Below, in pieces: positions 50,650 through 60,213 of a stretch of DNA of 64,000 nt (positions within the stretch are counted from its first letter, which is position 1; each line of letters begins with the position of its first letter). Position numbers and translations under genes: made by a program. The stretch spans positions 1 through 64,000 of the forward strand of contig NZ_BJMN01000003.1 of NCBI RefSeq assembly GCF_006539185.1, written 5' to 3'. A model generated the notes under the pieces. That model saw only the letters and a list, made by a program, of their open reading frames with translations. It did no database searches and was not told the DNA's origin. The DNA is from Streptomyces gardneri (lineage in GTDB: Bacteria; Actinomycetota; Actinomycetes; Streptomycetales; Streptomycetaceae).

Positions 50650-51285
50650 ATGAGCACTGCAGCCATCGACACCCCGCCCCCCAGCGCCGCCGTACGGCAC
50701 AGCCCTGCCGAGAACATCGTGGGAATCCTCGTAGGAACGCTGGTCGCCTCCCTCGGGCTCTTCCTGATCAACAGCGCCGGCGCGGTCACCGGAGGCACGG
50801 CCGGACTCGTACTCCTGCTTGCCCAGGTGCTGCACTGGCCCTTCGCCGTCATCTTCGCCGTGGTGAACCTTCCGTTCGCCGTGCTGGCCTGGACGCGAAA
50901 GGGATGGTCGTTCGTGGCGAGTTCCGTGATCTCCGTATCGCTGTTCTCCACGTTCTCCCTCCTGCACCCCAAGTTCATCGAAGCGGCTCACGTCAATCCG
51001 CTCTACGCCGTCCTCGTGGGCAATCTCGCCGCGGGCATCGGCATCCTCATCGTCTTCCGGCACCACTCGAGCCTCGGCGGGTTCAACGTCGTCGCGCTCC
51101 TGTGCCAGGACCGCCTGGGATGGCGAGCCGGATACGTACTACTGGGCCTCGATGCCACCGTCGTCGCGCTTTCCGCTCTCACGGCACCGCTCCATACCGT
51201 TCTCCTCTCTGCTGCGGGCGTCGCGATTCTCAACGTGGTCCTGGTGATGAACCATCGCCCCGGCCGCTACCCGGCTGCGCTCTGA
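50650..51285 (+). CDS. YitT family membrane protein
   Basis: A 211-aa integral membrane protein with about six helices, of the YitT/YczE-like (DUF161) type. The first helix has IVGILVGTLVASLGLFLINS, followed by the conserved GAVTGGTAGLVLLLAQ loop-helix. A later segment, SLGGFNVVALLCQDR, echoes it as an internal repeat. Transport of an amino acid or metabolite is plausible given the divergent Lrp regulator, but no substrate is known. Confidence 0.8.
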   Translation: MSTAAIDTPPPSAAVRHSPAENIVGILVGTLVASLGLFLINSAGAVTGGTAGLVLLLAQVLHWPFAVIFAVVNLPFAVLAWTRKGWSFVASSVISVSLFSTFSLLHPKFIEAAHVNPLYAVLVGNLAAGIGILIVFRHHSSLGGFNVVALLCQDRLGWRAGYVLLGLDATVVALSALTAPLHTVLLSAAGVAILNVVLVMNHRPGRYPAAL

Positions 51286-51360
51286 AAGATCGAAGGGCGC
51301 CGGCCGCTGGTATGCGTTGCAAGCTCCTATCCGACCCTTCGTACGGGTGAGCGCCTGTCC

Positions 51361-52185
51361 TCAGCTCTTGTGCAGGAACTCCCGCGCTCCGCGAAGTCGG
51401 GTACTCAGCCGTTTCTGCGTGGCGCGGCTGTCGAGGCGTACGTCGAGAGCTCCGGGCAGCCGGCTGTCTGCCCGGCGGCCGGCCGGAAGAAGGGCTGGGC
51501 CGAGTCCGTCCCGTCGGGCGAGGAGCACGCCGAGGGAGTAGCGGCTGACAGCGTCGGCGCCGGCCAGGTGGAAGACACCAGCGGCCTCGGAGGCAGCCAG
51601 TTCCCACAGAGCGGCTGCCAGGTCCTTGACGTGGACGGGGCAGCGGATGTCGTCCGTGAACAGGACGCCTTCGCGTGTTCCGGTGGCGAGTTCGTGCACG
51701 ATCTTCTCGTGGACGGATCCGCCGTCGCCGATGATCAGGGACGTGCGGGCGACGACCGCGGTGGGGTGCAGGAGACGTACCACCGTTTCGGCGGTGGCCT
51801 TCGCGGCCCCGTACGGGGTGATCGGGTCCGGGAGTGCCGACTCGTCGTAGTGCACGTCGGCCCCGGAGAAGACCGCGTCGCTGGAGACGTGCACCAGCCG
51901 GATGCCCCGCCGCGCCGTCGCCTCGGCCAGGCGGACGGACCCGTCGGCGGTGACCGTCCAGTCGGCGTCGCCGCTGGAGGCGTTGATCACCACGTCGGGC
52001 GCCACCACGTCGAGGATCGTCTCGATCTGCTCGATGTCGCGGAGGTCCAGGCGGTGCCACGAGGCATCAGGGAGTTCGCCGGGACGGGAGTTGAAGGTCG
52101 CGGCCGTGGGGCGGCCCGCGGAGATCGCCTGCCGTACCAGCTCGGTCCCCAGGAACCCGCTGGCTCCGATGATGAGCGCCGTCAT
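51361..52185 (-). CDS. RmlD-like sugar-nucleotide reductase
   Basis: A 274-aa cytoplasmic extended short-chain dehydrogenase related to dTDP-4-dehydrorhamnose reductase. The Rossmann motif is ALIIGASGFLGTELV (residues 3-17). VNASSGDADW precedes the conserved VSSDAVFSGAD. The catalytic Tyr-Lys pair is YGAAKATAE (about 126-134). Rhamnose genes rmlABC are not nearby, so the true substrate may differ. Single gene. Confidence 0.82.
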   Translation of the reverse strand: MTALIIGASGFLGTELVRQAISAGRPTAATFNSRPGELPDASWHRLDLRDIEQIETILDVVAPDVVINASSGDADWTVTADGSVRLAEATARRGIRLVHVSSDAVFSGADVHYDESALPDPITPYGAAKATAETVVRLLHPTAVVARTSLIIGDGGSVHEKIVHELATGTREGVLFTDDIRCPVHVKDLAAALWELAASEAAGVFHLAGADAVSRYSLGVLLARRDGLGPALLPAGRRADSRLPGALDVRLDSRATQKRLSTRLRGAREFLHKS

Positions 52186-52363
52186 GCCGGTCCACGCTAG
52201 CGCAGCCGTGTGCGGAACGCGCCAGAGCAGGGAGGCAGGAGGGGGCGGGGCGGATCTCCCTCACTGCAAGGCGTCGCCCGTCCGCGGTTGCCCCGCGAGC
52301 TCTCCGGTTGTCGGCGATTCCGTCCCGTACATCGTCACCGGCGCTCCGTGTCTTGGTTGATAC

Positions 52364-52384
52364 CTTTCACTTGTCGAGTGAAAG
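52364..52384 (+). promoter_or_regulatory. Operator upstream of the DeoR/LacI regulator
   Basis: CTTTCACT-TGTCG-AGTGAAAG, a perfect 8-bp inverted repeat with a 5-base spacer, 35 bases before the regulator's GTG. Its half-site CTTTCRCT recurs in the palindrome at 53550-53580, so it is probably the autoregulatory site of this regulator. Confidence 0.7.
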
Positions 52385-52419
52385 CAAACGGCTTCGCTCA
52401 CGACGAGAGGGGCCCGTGA

Positions 52420-53511
52420 GTGCTGGCTGAAGAGCGGCGTGAGGTGCTCCTGCGCTTGGTCGAGCGTCGGGGAGCGGTCAAGGTGAAGGACGTCGCGGAA
52501 GAGATGGGGGTCTCCGCGGTCACCGTGCGCCAGGACGTCCGGGAGCTCGCCGGTCGGGGGCTGGTCGTCCGCGTGCACGGAGGAGTCATGTCGCTGACCG
52601 CGGCGCAGACGGCCGATGTGGCCGGCCCCGCCGCCCCCCGGCCCGCGACGCGGCATGGGGATGCCTTCGGGCTGATCGTTCCGCCGGGCGCGTATTACTA
52701 CCCCGAGATCATCCGAGGGGTGCAGGACGCGGCGCGCATGCACGGCGTTCGCATCGTGCTCGCGGTTTCCGGTGAGACGCTCGCGGACAACCAGGAGCAG
52801 GTGCGACGGCTGACCGCGGCGGGTGTCGACGGTCTGCTGTTGATGCCGCGCGCAGGCCTCGAGCCCGTGGACCTGGCCGAGGAGTGGCTGGCCGGGCTCG
52901 ACATACCGGTCGTTCTCGTGGACCGCAGGGCCGGTGCGTGGGCCGGGCAGCTGGAGCAGGTCGCGTCGGATCACGCCCACGGCGCGGGCCTGGCCGTGCG
53001 GCACCTCGCCGAGCTGGGGCACGAGCGGATCGCTCTGGTGGCCCGGGCGGAGAGCCCCAACACTCCTTTGATCCGCGAGGGTTATGCGGCGACCTGCCGG
53101 GCCTTGGGGTTGAAGGCAGGCCCGGAGTACGGCATCGATCCGACCGACGGGCCGATGGCGGCCCCGTGGTTCGAGGAGCTCGCGCAGGTGGTCGAGGCAG
53201 GTGAGGTCCGGGCCGCTCTGGTCCACAACGATCTCGATGCCGTCGCCCTGGTCGGCCTCCTTCAGGCGCGCGGTCTGCGCGTTCCCGAGGATCTGGCCAT
53301 CGTGACGTACGACGACGAGGTCGCGGAGCTCAGCGATGTGCCGCTCACGGCTGTGGCGCCGCCCAAGAGGGCGGTGGGGGCATGGGCGGTGGACCTGATG
53401 CGGCGGCGACTCGCCGAGCCGAACGCACCCCTGGCCGAGCTGCTGCTCCGCCCCGAGCTGCGCGTACGGGACTCGAGCGGGGCTTCCCCTGCATCGGGCC
53501 GACGCGCGTAG
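52420..53511 (+). CDS. Chimeric DeoR-HTH/LacI-type sugar regulator
   Basis: A 363-aa transcription factor. The N-terminal DeoR-type winged helix (residues 2-57, VKDVAEEMGVSAVTVRQDVR, then GLVVRVHGG) is fused to a LacI/GalR-type periplasmic-binding effector domain (about 85-350, FGLIVPPGAYYYPEIIRGVQ; later RIALVARAESPNTPLIREGY and AIVTYDDEVAEL). It should bind a sugar or oligosaccharide and repress the ABC importer operon downstream. Matching palindromes lie before this gene and before the importer. GTG start with GAGAGGGG upstream. Confidence 0.9.
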   Translation: MLAEERREVLLRLVERRGAVKVKDVAEEMGVSAVTVRQDVRELAGRGLVVRVHGGVMSLTAAQTADVAGPAAPRPATRHGDAFGLIVPPGAYYYPEIIRGVQDAARMHGVRIVLAVSGETLADNQEQVRRLTAAGVDGLLLMPRAGLEPVDLAEEWLAGLDIPVVLVDRRAGAWAGQLEQVASDHAHGAGLAVRHLAELGHERIALVARAESPNTPLIREGYAATCRALGLKAGPEYGIDPTDGPMAAPWFEELAQVVEAGEVRAALVHNDLDAVALVGLLQARGLRVPEDLAIVTYDDEVAELSDVPLTAVAPPKRAVGAWAVDLMRRRLAEPNAPLAELLLRPELRVRDSSGASPASGRRA

Positions 53512-53549
53512 AGACCGGCGGGGGAGAGCGGTGCCATGTGAAAACGCTT

Positions 53550-53580
53550 GCTTTCGCTTTCTTTCGAATGAAGCGAAAGC
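53550..53580 (+). promoter_or_regulatory. Operator upstream of the sugar importer operon
   Basis: GCTTTCGCTT and AAGCGAAAGC form a perfect 10-bp inverted repeat with an 11-base spacer that itself contains CTTTCGAATGAAG-type symmetry. The half-site matches the one before the regulator gene. A nearby GAAAACGCTTGCTTTC adds another partial dyad. The likely promoter lies here, 67 bases before the binding-protein start. Confidence 0.7.
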
Positions 53581-53646
53581 ATTGACGAAGCATATTTACT
53601 GACGAATGATTCCGGTCAACGCCCCAGCGAACGATCGGTGCCCATC

Positions 53647-54957
53647 ATGCTTCGCAGAACCACGGCTGCCCTGGCCTGCTCCGTCACAGCTCTCGCCCTG
53701 CTCGCCACCGCCTGCGGCGGCGAGGCGGACCAGGGCGCTCTCCCGGCCCCCGGGAAGACGGGAGAGGTCACCTTCTGGTCCTTCGTGAAGGGCTCGGACA
53801 AGGTGGCTGCGGCCTTCAACCGCAGCCACCCGGACATCAAGGTGACGTTCGAGACGGTTCCGTCGGGCCAGGAGTACTACTCCAAGCTCACCAACGCGGT
53901 GAAGGCCGGCACCGCGCCGGACGTCGCGGTGGTCGAGTACCCGCACCTTCCGGAGTTCGCCGCCCAGGGCAAGATCGAGGACCTGAGCGGCTCCCTCGGC
54001 CCGGTGGTGAAGGAGCGGTTCCCCGAGGCGGCGCGGCAGCTGGTGAACCTCGGTGACAGGACCTGGGCCGTCCCGCGTGACGCGGCGCCCCTGATGATGA
54101 TGTACCGCAAGGACTTCTTCACCCGGCACAAGATCGACGTCCCCACGACGTGGGACGCGTACCGGAACATGACCGAGCAGGTGAAGAAGGCCGACCCCGC
54201 CGCCCGAGGCGGCGTCCTGTACACCGACAACCCCGGGCTCCTGAGCGCGCTCTCCTGGCAGGCCGGCGGCCAGTGGTTCTCGGCCGGGAAGGACTCCTGG
54301 AAGGTCACCGTCGACGACGCCCCGTCGAAGAAGGTCGCCGCCTACTGGGGCGACCTCGCCCGCAAGGACCTCGTCCGTCCGCTCAGCCAGCTGGACCCCT
54401 TCTGGACCAGCGTCCAGAAGGGCCGGACCGTCGCGTATGTCTGCGCCAGCTGGTGCGCCGGAGCCCACCAGGCGACCGTCCCCGACCAGAAGGGCAAATG
54501 GGCCGTCGCGTCCGTGCCCACCTGGGACGGAAAGCCGGCCTCGGCCATGTACGGAGGCTCGTCCTTCGTGATCCCGAAGGGGGCCGACAACAGCGGTGCC
54601 GCGGCCGAGTTCATCAAGTGGATCACCACTGACCCCGAGGGCATGAAGGCATGGGTGTCGTCCGGCACCAGCAGCATGTTCCCCGCCGATCCGAAGCTCG
54701 TGCCGGTCACGAAGGCGGCCTTCGCGACGGACTACTTCGGCGGGCAGGACATCTACTCCCTCATGTCGCGGTCCTACGACGCCATCAGGCCCGGCTGGAC
54801 GTGGGGCCCGGTCATGGGTGCCACCAACACGGCCATCGTGGACCAGCTCCCCAAGGTCGCCGACGGCACGGTGACCCTGCCCGGAGTCCTCTCCACCGCC
54901 GAGCAGGCCACGGTCGCGCAGATGAAGCAGCGCGGCCTGACGGTCACCGCCCCGTAG
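53647..54957 (+). CDS. Sugar ABC transporter binding lipoprotein
   Basis: A 436-aa extracytoplasmic solute-binding protein of the family 1 (MalE-like) type. The signal peptide ends in lipobox LATACG (Cys about residue 23). The mature protein contains EVTFWSFVKGSDKVAAAFN, VKAGTAPDVAVVEYPHLPEF and YGGSSFVIPKGADNSGAAAE. It delivers an oligosaccharide to the two permeases downstream. An in-frame GTG nine bases earlier is an alternative start. A 208-bp repeat-rich gap separates it from the first permease gene. Confidence 0.92.
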   Translation: MLRRTTAALACSVTALALLATACGGEADQGALPAPGKTGEVTFWSFVKGSDKVAAAFNRSHPDIKVTFETVPSGQEYYSKLTNAVKAGTAPDVAVVEYPHLPEFAAQGKIEDLSGSLGPVVKERFPEAARQLVNLGDRTWAVPRDAAPLMMMYRKDFFTRHKIDVPTTWDAYRNMTEQVKKADPAARGGVLYTDNPGLLSALSWQAGGQWFSAGKDSWKVTVDDAPSKKVAAYWGDLARKDLVRPLSQLDPFWTSVQKGRTVAYVCASWCAGAHQATVPDQKGKWAVASVPTWDGKPASAMYGGSSFVIPKGADNSGAAAEFIKWITTDPEGMKAWVSSGTSSMFPADPKLVPVTKAAFATDYFGGQDIYSLMSRSYDAIRPGWTWGPVMGATNTAIVDQLPKVADGTVTLPGVLSTAEQATVAQMKQRGLTVTAP

Positions 54958-55090
54958 AGGGCCGGAGCCCCGAGCCCGTAGGAGCCCGGAGCCCGCTGGA
55001 GCCCGGAGCCCACAGCCCCGAGGCCCGTAGGAGCCCCCAGCCCCCAGCCCCCAGCCCCCAGCCCACAGCCCGGAGCCCACAGCCCTGAGC
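54958..55090. repeat. GAGCCC/CAGCCC low-complexity repeat inside the importer operon
   Basis: About 130 bases composed of imperfect hexa- and heptanucleotide units such as GAGCCCG, CCCAGCC and GGAGCCC. The motif resembles the GAGCC array at 1-85. It separates the binding-protein gene from the permeases. As RNA it would be C-rich and poorly structured, and it may tune permease expression relative to the binding protein or simply be slippage-grown spacer. Confidence 0.85.
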
Positions 55091-55165
55091 GTCGGCCCCG
55101 CCCGCCCGCGCGGCGGGCCGGCCCCCGGCTCCCTCCCGCACCCGCCCCACCCAAGGAAGGCCGGT

Positions 55166-56062
55166 ATGGCAAGCCCATCCGCCCGAGGACAGCGCCGGAC
55201 CGCCGCACTGCTCCTCACACCGTTCTTCGGCCTGTTCGCGGCCGTCACCCTCGCCCCGCTGCTGTACGCGGCATGGCTGAGCCTGTTCACCACCCGCACC
55301 TCCGGCCTCGGGTTCGGCGGCACCGAGAACGTCTTCACCGGGCTGGGCAACTACGCCCGCGCGCTGTCCGACGAGGCGTTCCGTGACGGGTTCCTCGTCA
55401 TCGCCGCGTACTGCGCGATCTACATCCCCGTGATGATCGGCGGATCGCTGGTCCTGGCCCTGTTGCTCGACTCGGGTCTGGCCAAGGCCAGGTCCTTCTT
55501 CCAGCTGGCGCTGTTTCTGCCCCATGCGGTGCCGGGCCTGATCGCCGCGCTGATCTGGGTGTACCTCTACACCCCCGGCCTGAGCCCGGTGATCGACCTC
55601 CTGGAGTCCGGCGGCATCGGCATCAACTTCCTGTCGGTCGACAACGCCGTTTTCTCCGCGGCCAACATCGCCGTCTGGGAATGGACCGGCTACAACATGG
55701 TCATCTTCTACGCGGCTCTCCAGGCGGTGCCCCGCGAGACGCTGGACGCCGCGAAGGTCGACGGCGCGGGCGCCGTGCGGACGGCGCTTTCCATCAAGGT
55801 TCCGATGATCGGCCCCGCGATAGCGCTCGCCGTCCTCTTCACCGTCATCGGCTCGATCCAGCTCTTCACCGAGCCGAAGGTCATCTACAACGCCTCCAGC
55901 GCGATCGGCAGCAGCTGGACCCCCAACATGTACGTCCAGACGGCGGCCTTCCAGAACAACGACTTCGGCCTGGCGGCAGCCGCCTCACTGCTGATCGCCC
56001 TGTTCGCCGCCGTGCTGTCGTTCGCCGTCACCCGTATCTCACGCCGCGGGAGCAAGTCGTGA
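55166..56062 (+). CDS. Sugar ABC permease, MalF type
   Basis: A 298-aa membrane protein with six helices. LLLTPFFGLFAAVTLAPLLY is the first helix, and the EAA loop that contacts the ATPase is ETLDAAKVDGAGAVRTALSI (about residues 193-212). It pairs with the next gene's product; the two coding regions overlap by GTGA. No ATPase gene is present; Streptomyces sugar importers commonly share the ATPase MsiK encoded elsewhere. Confidence 0.92.
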   Translation: MASPSARGQRRTAALLLTPFFGLFAAVTLAPLLYAAWLSLFTTRTSGLGFGGTENVFTGLGNYARALSDEAFRDGFLVIAAYCAIYIPVMIGGSLVLALLLDSGLAKARSFFQLALFLPHAVPGLIAALIWVYLYTPGLSPVIDLLESGGIGINFLSVDNAVFSAANIAVWEWTGYNMVIFYAALQAVPRETLDAAKVDGAGAVRTALSIKVPMIGPAIALAVLFTVIGSIQLFTEPKVIYNASSAIGSSWTPNMYVQTAAFQNNDFGLAAAASLLIALFAAVLSFAVTRISRRGSKS

Positions 56063-57024
56063 CCAAGTCCTCCACAGCCGACGCTCCGGCTCGCACACCC
56101 GTGACGCCGTCGCCGTCGCCGCCGTCGTCGTCCGGCCCTCGTCCGGCGCCTCGCGGACGCAGGCGTCCCGTCAAGTCCCCGTCCGTGCTTCTGTCCAAGG
56201 CCGGCGTCACGGCGATGCTGGGCCTCGCCACGCTCTACACCCTGCTGCCGCTGACCTGGCTGCTCCTGTCCTCCACCAAGAGCCGCGAGGACCTGTTCGG
56301 CACGAACGGCTTCGCACTCGGCGGCGAGACCCACCTCGCCGCCAACCTGAGCCACCTGTTCGCCGCCGACGGCGGAGTGTACGTGCGCTGGCTGATCAAC
56401 ACGGTGCTGTACGCCGGTGTGGGCGCCCTCCTGGCATCGGTGTTCGGCGTCGCCGCCGGCTACGCGTTCGACAAGCTCACGTTTCCCGGCAAGGAGCGCC
56501 TGTTCTCGCTCGTGCTCCTCGGCGTGATGGTGCCCGGCACGGCGATGGCGATCCCGCTGTACCTGCTCGCCGCCAAGGCCGGGCTGGTGAACACCTTCTG
56601 GGGCGTCTTCATCCCAGGGCTCGTCTTCCCGTTCGGCGTGTACCTGGCACGGGTCTTCAGCGCGTCCTATGTGCCGGACGAGGTCCTGGAAGCGGCACGG
56701 ATGGACGGGGCCAGCGAGTTCCGGACCTTCTGCCGCATCGCCTTCCCGATGATCGCACCCGGCTTCGTGACCATCTTCCTCTTCCAGTTCACCCAGATCT
56801 GGAACAGCTTCTTCCTGCCCCTGGTCATGCTCTCCGACCAGGACCTGTACCCGGTCAACCTCGGGCTGTACGTCTGGTACTCGTCCGCGCTCACGCAAGG
56901 CCATCCCGAGGACTACCTGCTCGCCGTCGTCGGCTCGCTCGTCGCCGTGGCTCCGCTGATCGCGGTCTTCCTCATGCTGCAGCGGTTCTGGAAGTCCGGC
57001 ATGACGGCCGGCGCCGTCAAGTAG
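56059..57024 (+). CDS. Sugar ABC permease, MalG type
   Basis: A 321-aa membrane protein. A long Pro/Ser-rich N-terminal tail (residues 1-45) precedes six helices. The EAA loop is EVLEAARMDGASEFRTFCRI and the last helix LIAVFLMLQRFW. It forms the heterodimeric pore with the preceding permease. GTG start overlapping the previous stop codon. Confidence 0.92.
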   Translation: MTKSSTADAPARTPVTPSPSPPSSSGPRPAPRGRRRPVKSPSVLLSKAGVTAMLGLATLYTLLPLTWLLLSSTKSREDLFGTNGFALGGETHLAANLSHLFAADGGVYVRWLINTVLYAGVGALLASVFGVAAGYAFDKLTFPGKERLFSLVLLGVMVPGTAMAIPLYLLAAKAGLVNTFWGVFIPGLVFPFGVYLARVFSASYVPDEVLEAARMDGASEFRTFCRIAFPMIAPGFVTIFLFQFTQIWNSFFLPLVMLSDQDLYPVNLGLYVWYSSALTQGHPEDYLLAVVGSLVAVAPLIAVFLMLQRFWKSGMTAGAVK

Positions 57025-57048
57025 GCGGCCAACGTGAGGAATTCACCC

Positions 57049-58062
57049 ATGCTTCCGACCTCGACCACCCGCCCCCGCGCCCTCTTCGCCATGGGCCGTC
57101 ACCACCGGGACACGATGTTCCCGCCCTCCGCGGTCCAGCGCCTGAGCACGTACGTCGACATCGACCCCGCACACGTCGCCGAGGACTTCACCGAAGAACC
57201 GGCCTTGGAAGACGTGGAGATCCTGATCACTTCCTGGGGCTGTCCCGTCCTCGACGAGGAGGTGCTGGCGCGGGCGCCGGCGCTGAAGGCCGTCGTCCAC
57301 GCGGCGGGCAGCGTCAAGCACCATGTGACCCAGGCCTGTTGGGACCGCGGCCTGACGGTCTCCTCGGCCGCGGCGGCCAACGCCGTCCCCGTCGCCGAGT
57401 ACACCGTCGCCGCGATCCTCTTCGCCAACAAGCGGGTCCTGGAGATCGGCGGCCTCTACCGCGACCACCGCTCTCCCCTCGACTGGTCCCGGCACTTCCC
57501 CGGGTTCGGCAACTACCACCGGACCGTGGGAGTGGTCGGAGCGTCGCTCGTCGGGCGCAAGGTGCTCGAACTGCTGCGGCCGTACGACATCGACGTCCTC
57601 CTCGCCGACCCGCACGTCAGCACGTTGCGGGCAGCGGCCATGGGCGTCCGGCGGGTGGAACTCGACGAACTGGTCAGCGCCTCGGACGTCGTCTCCCTGC
57701 ACGCACCCGCGCTGCCCGAGACCCGTCACCTGATGGACGCGCGCCGGCTCTCGCTGATGCGTGACGGCGCCACGCTGGTCAACACGGCTCGCGGCTCCCT
57801 CGTCGACACCGAGGCCCTCACCGCCGAAGCCGCGAGCGGCCGCATCCACGCGGTCATCGACGTCACCGAACCCGAAGTACTCCCCGCCGGGTCACCGCTC
57901 TACTCCCTGCCCAACGTCCTGCTCACCCCCCATATCGCCGGCTCGCTCGGCGGCGAACTCCACCGGATCACCGGCAGCGCCCTCGACGAGATCGAGCGCT
58001 ACTGCGCCGGAGAACCGTTCGCCCACGCCGTGCACCACGCCGCCCTCGCGACCTCGGCCTGA
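57049..58062 (+). CDS. D-isomer-specific 2-hydroxyacid dehydrogenase
   Basis: A 337-aa cytoplasmic NAD(P)-dependent oxidoreductase. The N-terminal catalytic domain contains GSVKHHVTQACWDRGLTV. The Rossmann domain is TVGVVGASLVGRKVLELLRP (the third Gly of GxGxxG is replaced by a GAS pattern). The catalytic residues are Arg in NTARGSLVD, Glu in DVTEPEVL and His in TPHIAGS. In this locus it may reduce or oxidise a sugar-derived hydroxyacid. AGGA lies upstream of the ATG at 57049, 24 bases after the permease stop. Confidence 0.9.
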   Translation: MLPTSTTRPRALFAMGRHHRDTMFPPSAVQRLSTYVDIDPAHVAEDFTEEPALEDVEILITSWGCPVLDEEVLARAPALKAVVHAAGSVKHHVTQACWDRGLTVSSAAAANAVPVAEYTVAAILFANKRVLEIGGLYRDHRSPLDWSRHFPGFGNYHRTVGVVGASLVGRKVLELLRPYDIDVLLADPHVSTLRAAAMGVRRVELDELVSASDVVSLHAPALPETRHLMDARRLSLMRDGATLVNTARGSLVDTEALTAEAASGRIHAVIDVTEPEVLPAGSPLYSLPNVLLTPHIAGSLGGELHRITGSALDEIERYCAGEPFAHAVHHAALATSA

Positions 58063-58188
58063 CAGCTCCGGCCGGTCCCGGACGACGCCGATCCGGGAAC
58101 CGGCCGGTCCCCGCCGTGCTCCCCGCAGCACGGCGTTCGCTCCTCCGCGCTCTGTGTCCCCGCACAACGAACAATGGAGTCTCCCCCC

Positions 58189-60213
58189 ATGCAGCACTCT
58201 CGACCGGTGGGCAGGCGTCAGCTGCTCATGACAGGCGGCGCCCTCGGGCTCGCCGCCGCAGCGGCCCCGCTGCTCACGGCACCGGCGCAGGCCACCTCCC
58301 GCCAACCCTGCACCCGCATCACCGACCTCGGTCCCGGCATCGAGCAGTTCGCGCTCATGAGTGCGCTCCAGGTCGGCGACACCGTCTACATCGGCTCCCG
58401 CAACCTCGAACCGACTCGCGTGCTCGCCTTCCACCTCCCGACCCGCAAGGTGGTGTCCCAGACAGTCCTCGGCACGGGACACTCGATCCAGGCGCTCGCC
58501 GTCGACCCCACCGGCAGGTACCTGTACGCGGGCATCCTGGCGAAGGGCGACGAGGGCAGGCCGAACCTCTTCCGCTGGGACCTGACCACCCCGGAGAATC
58601 CCGCCGTGGGCATCGGCCGGACCGAGGACCGCGACATCCGGGATCTCGCCGTCGCCCCCGACGGCACCGTGTACGCGGTCGGCGGGATCCCAGGGAAGGC
58701 ACCCGCGCTGTGGATGTACGACCCGGGCACCGGCAAGGTGACCAAGCTCGGCGTCCCCGACCCGAAGGCCACGCTGGCGAGGGCCGTCGCCGCCACCGAC
58801 ACGACCGTCTTCTTCGGAGCCGGCAGCACTCTGGCCGGCGGTGACGGAGCGAGCAAGGCGTCGCTGTACGCGTACGACCGGGCCGCGGGCACGTTCGGCA
58901 ACGTCACCCCACCGGAGATGGAGAAGGACCCGAGTCTGCGCGACCTCGTCGTCCTCGGCGACCGACTCGTGGTCAGCACCTCGGGATCGACCGAGCCCGC
59001 CAAGCTGGCCGTGATGGACCTCGCCGACCTCTCCTCGTACAGCGTGACGACCACCAGCGGCAAGGTCGTCAAGAACCTGACCGCGAACGGCGACACGGTC
59101 CACTTCGCCACCGACACGGGCCTGTACTCCTACTCGACGGCGACCAAGGTCATCAGCCCCGTCGGGTTCGACGGCGACCTCGGCGAGATATGGGGCCTCG
59201 ACCACGTCGGAGGCACCTTGACCGTCGTCTCGGGATACGGCTTCGTCGGCGAGATCGACCTGGCCACCGGTCGCTCCGTCGTCACCGACCTCGGCCAGGC
59301 GGGCGCGCCGGTCGTCCCGCAGACCACGATGGGCATCGCCGCCGACCACCGGTACGTCTACGTCGGGGGCAACAACGGCATCGCCCGGCACGACCTGCGC
59401 AACGGCACGGTGCTCAACCTCCGCGCGCCCGGCGAGGCGAAGGACGCGGAAGTGCTGAACGGAGTGCTCTACACCGGCCAGTACAGCTCGCAGGGCATGT
59501 GGACGTACGACCCCACGAAGGGCGGGCAGCCCCACCAGCTCGCGGCCTTCCCCAGCGAACAGAACCGTCCGCTCGACGTCTGCTACGACGCCGTCAACGA
59601 ACTCCTGCTGGTCGGCGTCCAGTCCGACACCGAGGGCGGCGGCTCCCTGTGGACCTACGCGCCCGGGACGGGCAAGAAGGCCGCGTACATCAATCCGGTC
59701 GACGGGAACCAGCTGGTGCGGGCCGTCGCCACCCGGGACGGCGTCGCGTACCTCGGCGGCGACAACCCCACCACGCAGGGACCGCGTGGCACCCTCGTCG
59801 CCTTCGACCCGGTCGCCGGACGTGAGCTGTGGCGCATCGATCTCCCCGCCGCCCTGACCACGGGCACCGCCGCGCTGGCGGTGCGCGGCCGCCACCTGTA
59901 CGGACTCACCAGGAAGGGCGGCTTCTTCGTCGTCGACCTCACCGTCCGCCGGGTGATCCACACCGCCGACCACCGTGCCGTCTGTCCCGGCTTCGCGGCC
60001 ATGGTCACCAGCCGAGGCGTGGTCTATGGCGTCTCCGACACCACCCTCTTCCGCTTCGACCCCAGGACCTTCGCCGTCAGCACCGTGGTGGCCGGGATCA
60101 ACGGCGCCTGGTACAGCGGTCCGCACGTCACCGCCGACCACCGCGGCCGGCTGTACACGATGCGCGGCCACAACCTCGTCCGCGTCGAAGACAGGCCGGT
60201 GAGCGGATCATGA
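58189..60213 (+). CDS. Tat-exported beta-propeller protein
   Basis: A 674-aa secreted protein. A twin-arginine signal (GRRQLLMTGGALGLAAAAA, residues about 8-26) ends AQA near 38. The rest is built of repeated four-strand blades of the PQQ/YVTN type, for example IQALAVDPTGRYLYAGIL, IRDLAVAPDGTVYAVGGI and TMGIAADHRYVYVGGNN. Tat export suggests that folding or cofactor loading occurs before secretion. No catalytic motif is certain; some polysaccharide lyases are beta-propellers. Its stop overlaps the start of the lyase gene by ATGA, linking the two functionally. Confidence 0.82.
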   Translation: MQHSRPVGRRQLLMTGGALGLAAAAAPLLTAPAQATSRQPCTRITDLGPGIEQFALMSALQVGDTVYIGSRNLEPTRVLAFHLPTRKVVSQTVLGTGHSIQALAVDPTGRYLYAGILAKGDEGRPNLFRWDLTTPENPAVGIGRTEDRDIRDLAVAPDGTVYAVGGIPGKAPALWMYDPGTGKVTKLGVPDPKATLARAVAATDTTVFFGAGSTLAGGDGASKASLYAYDRAAGTFGNVTPPEMEKDPSLRDLVVLGDRLVVSTSGSTEPAKLAVMDLADLSSYSVTTTSGKVVKNLTANGDTVHFATDTGLYSYSTATKVISPVGFDGDLGEIWGLDHVGGTLTVVSGYGFVGEIDLATGRSVVTDLGQAGAPVVPQTTMGIAADHRYVYVGGNNGIARHDLRNGTVLNLRAPGEAKDAEVLNGVLYTGQYSSQGMWTYDPTKGGQPHQLAAFPSEQNRPLDVCYDAVNELLLVGVQSDTEGGGSLWTYAPGTGKKAAYINPVDGNQLVRAVATRDGVAYLGGDNPTTQGPRGTLVAFDPVAGRELWRIDLPAALTTGTAALAVRGRHLYGLTRKGGFFVVDLTVRRVIHTADHRAVCPGFAAMVTSRGVVYGVSDTTLFRFDPRTFAVSTVVAGINGAWYSGPHVTADHRGRLYTMRGHNLVRVEDRPVSGS

